Positions 5,627-6,814 of a DNA stretch of 6,814 nt are shown in pieces; the stretch's first letter is position 1; every line of letters begins with the position of its first letter. The translations under genes were made by a program, and so were the position numbers. The notes below the pieces were generated by a model, which was not told the DNA's origin, ran no database searches, and was given only the letters and a program-made list of their open reading frames with translations. This DNA is from Clostridia bacterium (GTDB lineage: Bacteria; Bacillota; Clostridia; Oscillospirales; Acutalibacteraceae): NCBI GenBank assembly GCA_900763035.1, contig CAAFIS010000067.1, forward strand, positions 1 to 6,814, given 5' to 3'.

Positions 5627-6784
5627 ATGGAACAGATCAGCAGCGAAAATGTTTTTGCTCAGGATGCCCACGCCGCGCCGCTGCGGCTCATCGCGATGAA
5701 CGGAGCGACGGAGCTCGGCGACAAGATCGAGGGCCACCTGCTGCGCTGGGCGCACCGGTGCGGCCGTCAGGACGAGAGCTTCCGCATCGAGGTGGACTGC
5801 CCGCGCTTTTCTTCGGGCGACGGCAAAGGGCTGATCCGCTCCTCCGTGCGCGGCGACGACCTGTACATTTTGGTAGACGTGGGCAACTACAGCTGCAAGT
5901 ATAAGATGTACGGCTTCGAGAACGCGATGTCCCCGGACGATCACTATCAGGATCTCAAGCGCATCATCCAAGCCACCAGCGGCAAGGCGGCGCGCATCAA
6001 CGTCATCATGCCCAGCCTGTACGGCGGCCGTCAGCACCGCCGCAATTACCGCGAGAGCCTTGACTGCGCCGTCGCCCTGCAGGAACTGCAGTCCATGGGC
6101 GTGTCCAACATCCTTACCGTCGACGCACACGATCCGCGCGTGTGCAACGCCGTGCCGATGCTGGGGCTGGATAACCTCATGCCCGCCTATCAGGTGCTCA
6201 AGGCGATGTTCCGCTCGGTCGACGATCTGGTCGTCGACCGCGATCACCTGATGGTCATCAGCCCGGACGAGGGCGCGATGCAGCGCAATATGTACTACGC
6301 CGTCAACCTCGGTGTCGATCTGGGGATGTTCTATAAGCGGCGCGATTACTCCCGCATCGTCAACGGCCGCAACCCGATCGTCGCGCACGAGTACCTGGGC
6401 GATTCGGTCGAGGGCAAGGACGTGTTCATCGCCGACGATATCATCGCCTCCGGCGAGTCGATGCTCGATATCGCTTACGAGCTGAAAAAGCGCAAGGCGC
6501 GCCGCATCTACGCCTATGCGACCTACACGATCTTCACCGCCGGGCTGGAGAAGTTCGACAAGGCGGTCAGCGAGGGCATGGTCGACGGCGTGTTCGGCAC
6601 CAACCTGACCTACCGCACACCGGAGCTGCTGGCCCGCCCGTGGTATCATGAGGTGGACTGCTCCAAGTATCTGGCCTATTACATCGCCGCGCTCAATCAG
6701 GACGTTTCCGTCGGCGCGCTGATCGACTCGCACGATAAGATCCAAAAGCTGCTGGCCAAGCACGGCCACATCGCAGCGCAGTAA
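5627..6784 (+). CDS. prs: Ribose-phosphate pyrophosphokinase (PRPP synthetase), long clostridial-type
   Basis: The enzyme makes 5-phosphoribosyl-1-pyrophosphate from ribose 5-phosphate and ATP in the cytosol, for purine, pyrimidine, NAD, His and Trp synthesis. The protein is complete, 385 residues against about 315 for classical Prs. The start is supported by GGAGGAG (5614-5620), 6 nt upstream. Landmarks are SSVRGDDLYI (72-81), the flexible ATP loop GGRQHRRN (133-140) with His where classical enzymes have Asp or Glu, metal-site TVDAHDP (164-170), SPDEGAMQR (212-220), catalytic-flap-like YKRR (236-239) aligning with the classical K-R-R, and PRPP loop FIADDIIASGES (267-278). Extra length comes from the N-terminus, an insert near 88-120 (NYSCKYKMYGFEN and following) and the C-terminus. 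Lachnospiraceae/Oscillospiraceae-type enzymes of this subgroup share these features, so it is probably functional. Whether it is the sole Prs of the genome cannot be told. Confidence 0.92.
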   Translation: MEQISSENVFAQDAHAAPLRLIAMNGATELGDKIEGHLLRWAHRCGRQDESFRIEVDCPRFSSGDGKGLIRSSVRGDDLYILVDVGNYSCKYKMYGFENAMSPDDHYQDLKRIIQATSGKAARINVIMPSLYGGRQHRRNYRESLDCAVALQELQSMGVSNILTVDAHDPRVCNAVPMLGLDNLMPAYQVLKAMFRSVDDLVVDRDHLMVISPDEGAMQRNMYYAVNLGVDLGMFYKRRDYSRIVNGRNPIVAHEYLGDSVEGKDVFIADDIIASGESMLDIAYELKKRKARRIYAYATYTIFTAGLEKFDKAVSEGMVDGVFGTNLTYRTPELLARPWYHEVDCSKYLAYYIAALNQDVSVGALIDSHDKIQKLLAKHGHIAAQ

Positions 6785-6814
6785 ACACAAAAAGGCAAAA
6801 GGAATGCCCGCCGC
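6785..6814 (+). other. Short 3' flank of prs, undecided
   Basis: Thirty bases follow the prs stop. The segment GGCA-AAAGGAA-TGCC can form a 4-bp stem and may be the start of a terminator, or its AAAGGA-ATG could mimic a start site with spacing too short to be convincing. The window ends before this can be decided. Confidence 0.3.

Noticed and set aside
5495..6790. 431-codon minus-strand open frame
   Set aside because: It is antisense to PRPP synthetase and crosses the prs promoter; Val/Ala/His/Arg-rich with no recognisable domain.

Overview
The window looks like chromosomal DNA from a GC-rich Gram-positive anaerobe, most likely a Clostridia member of the Oscillospirales/Lachnospirales type. 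The evidence is strong AGGAGG-type ribosome binding sites before most genes, sigma-A-like promoters with extended -10 elements, a long clostridial-style PRPP synthetase with an RQH loop, and protein families (GldF/GldG-like ABC components with a DUF4340 protein) often seen together in such genomes. The taxonomic call is inference. No mobile element, CRISPR array, tRNA or rRNA was seen.

Layout. Positions 5174 down to 1 (minus strand) hold one tightly packed four-gene operon, in transcription order: an ABC ATPase (GldA-like), a six-helix ABC-2 permease (GldF-like), a membrane-anchored GldG-like auxiliary protein, and a DUF4340 protein that runs off the left edge. Junctions are a 1-base TAATG overlap, a 16-base gap with the ribosome binding site next to a tandem TGA-TAA stop, and a 4-base GTGA overlap. 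The DUF4340 gene starts with GTG and lacks its 3' end in the window, so an ATG-only or complete-ORF scan misses it, although it fills the first 1.77 kb. Positions 5627-6784 (plus strand) hold a divergent, complete ribose-phosphate pyrophosphokinase gene.

The 452-base divergent intergenic region (5175-5626) is dense in signals. The minus-strand promoter is near-consensus (TTGAAA, 17 bp, TGG-TATAAT) and gives a leader of about 180 nt with two small GC hairpins. The plus-strand promoter is TGGAAA, 17 bp, TGC-TACAAT. Between the two promoters, transcribed by neither, is a long GC-rich inverted repeat. Just downstream of the predicted prs start is a perfect 14-bp palindrome that could be an operator.

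How the genes work together. The operon encodes what looks like a complete envelope-associated ABC machine: ATPase, permease, and two single-pass proteins with large domains predicted outside the membrane. Both of those proteins have an acidic-then-lysine-rich cytoplasmic tail. The substrate is unknown. The Gld names come from Bacteroidota gliding, which is not implied here. PRPP synthetase is a central metabolic enzyme; sharing the upstream region suggests at most shared growth-linked control, and no functional link is proven.
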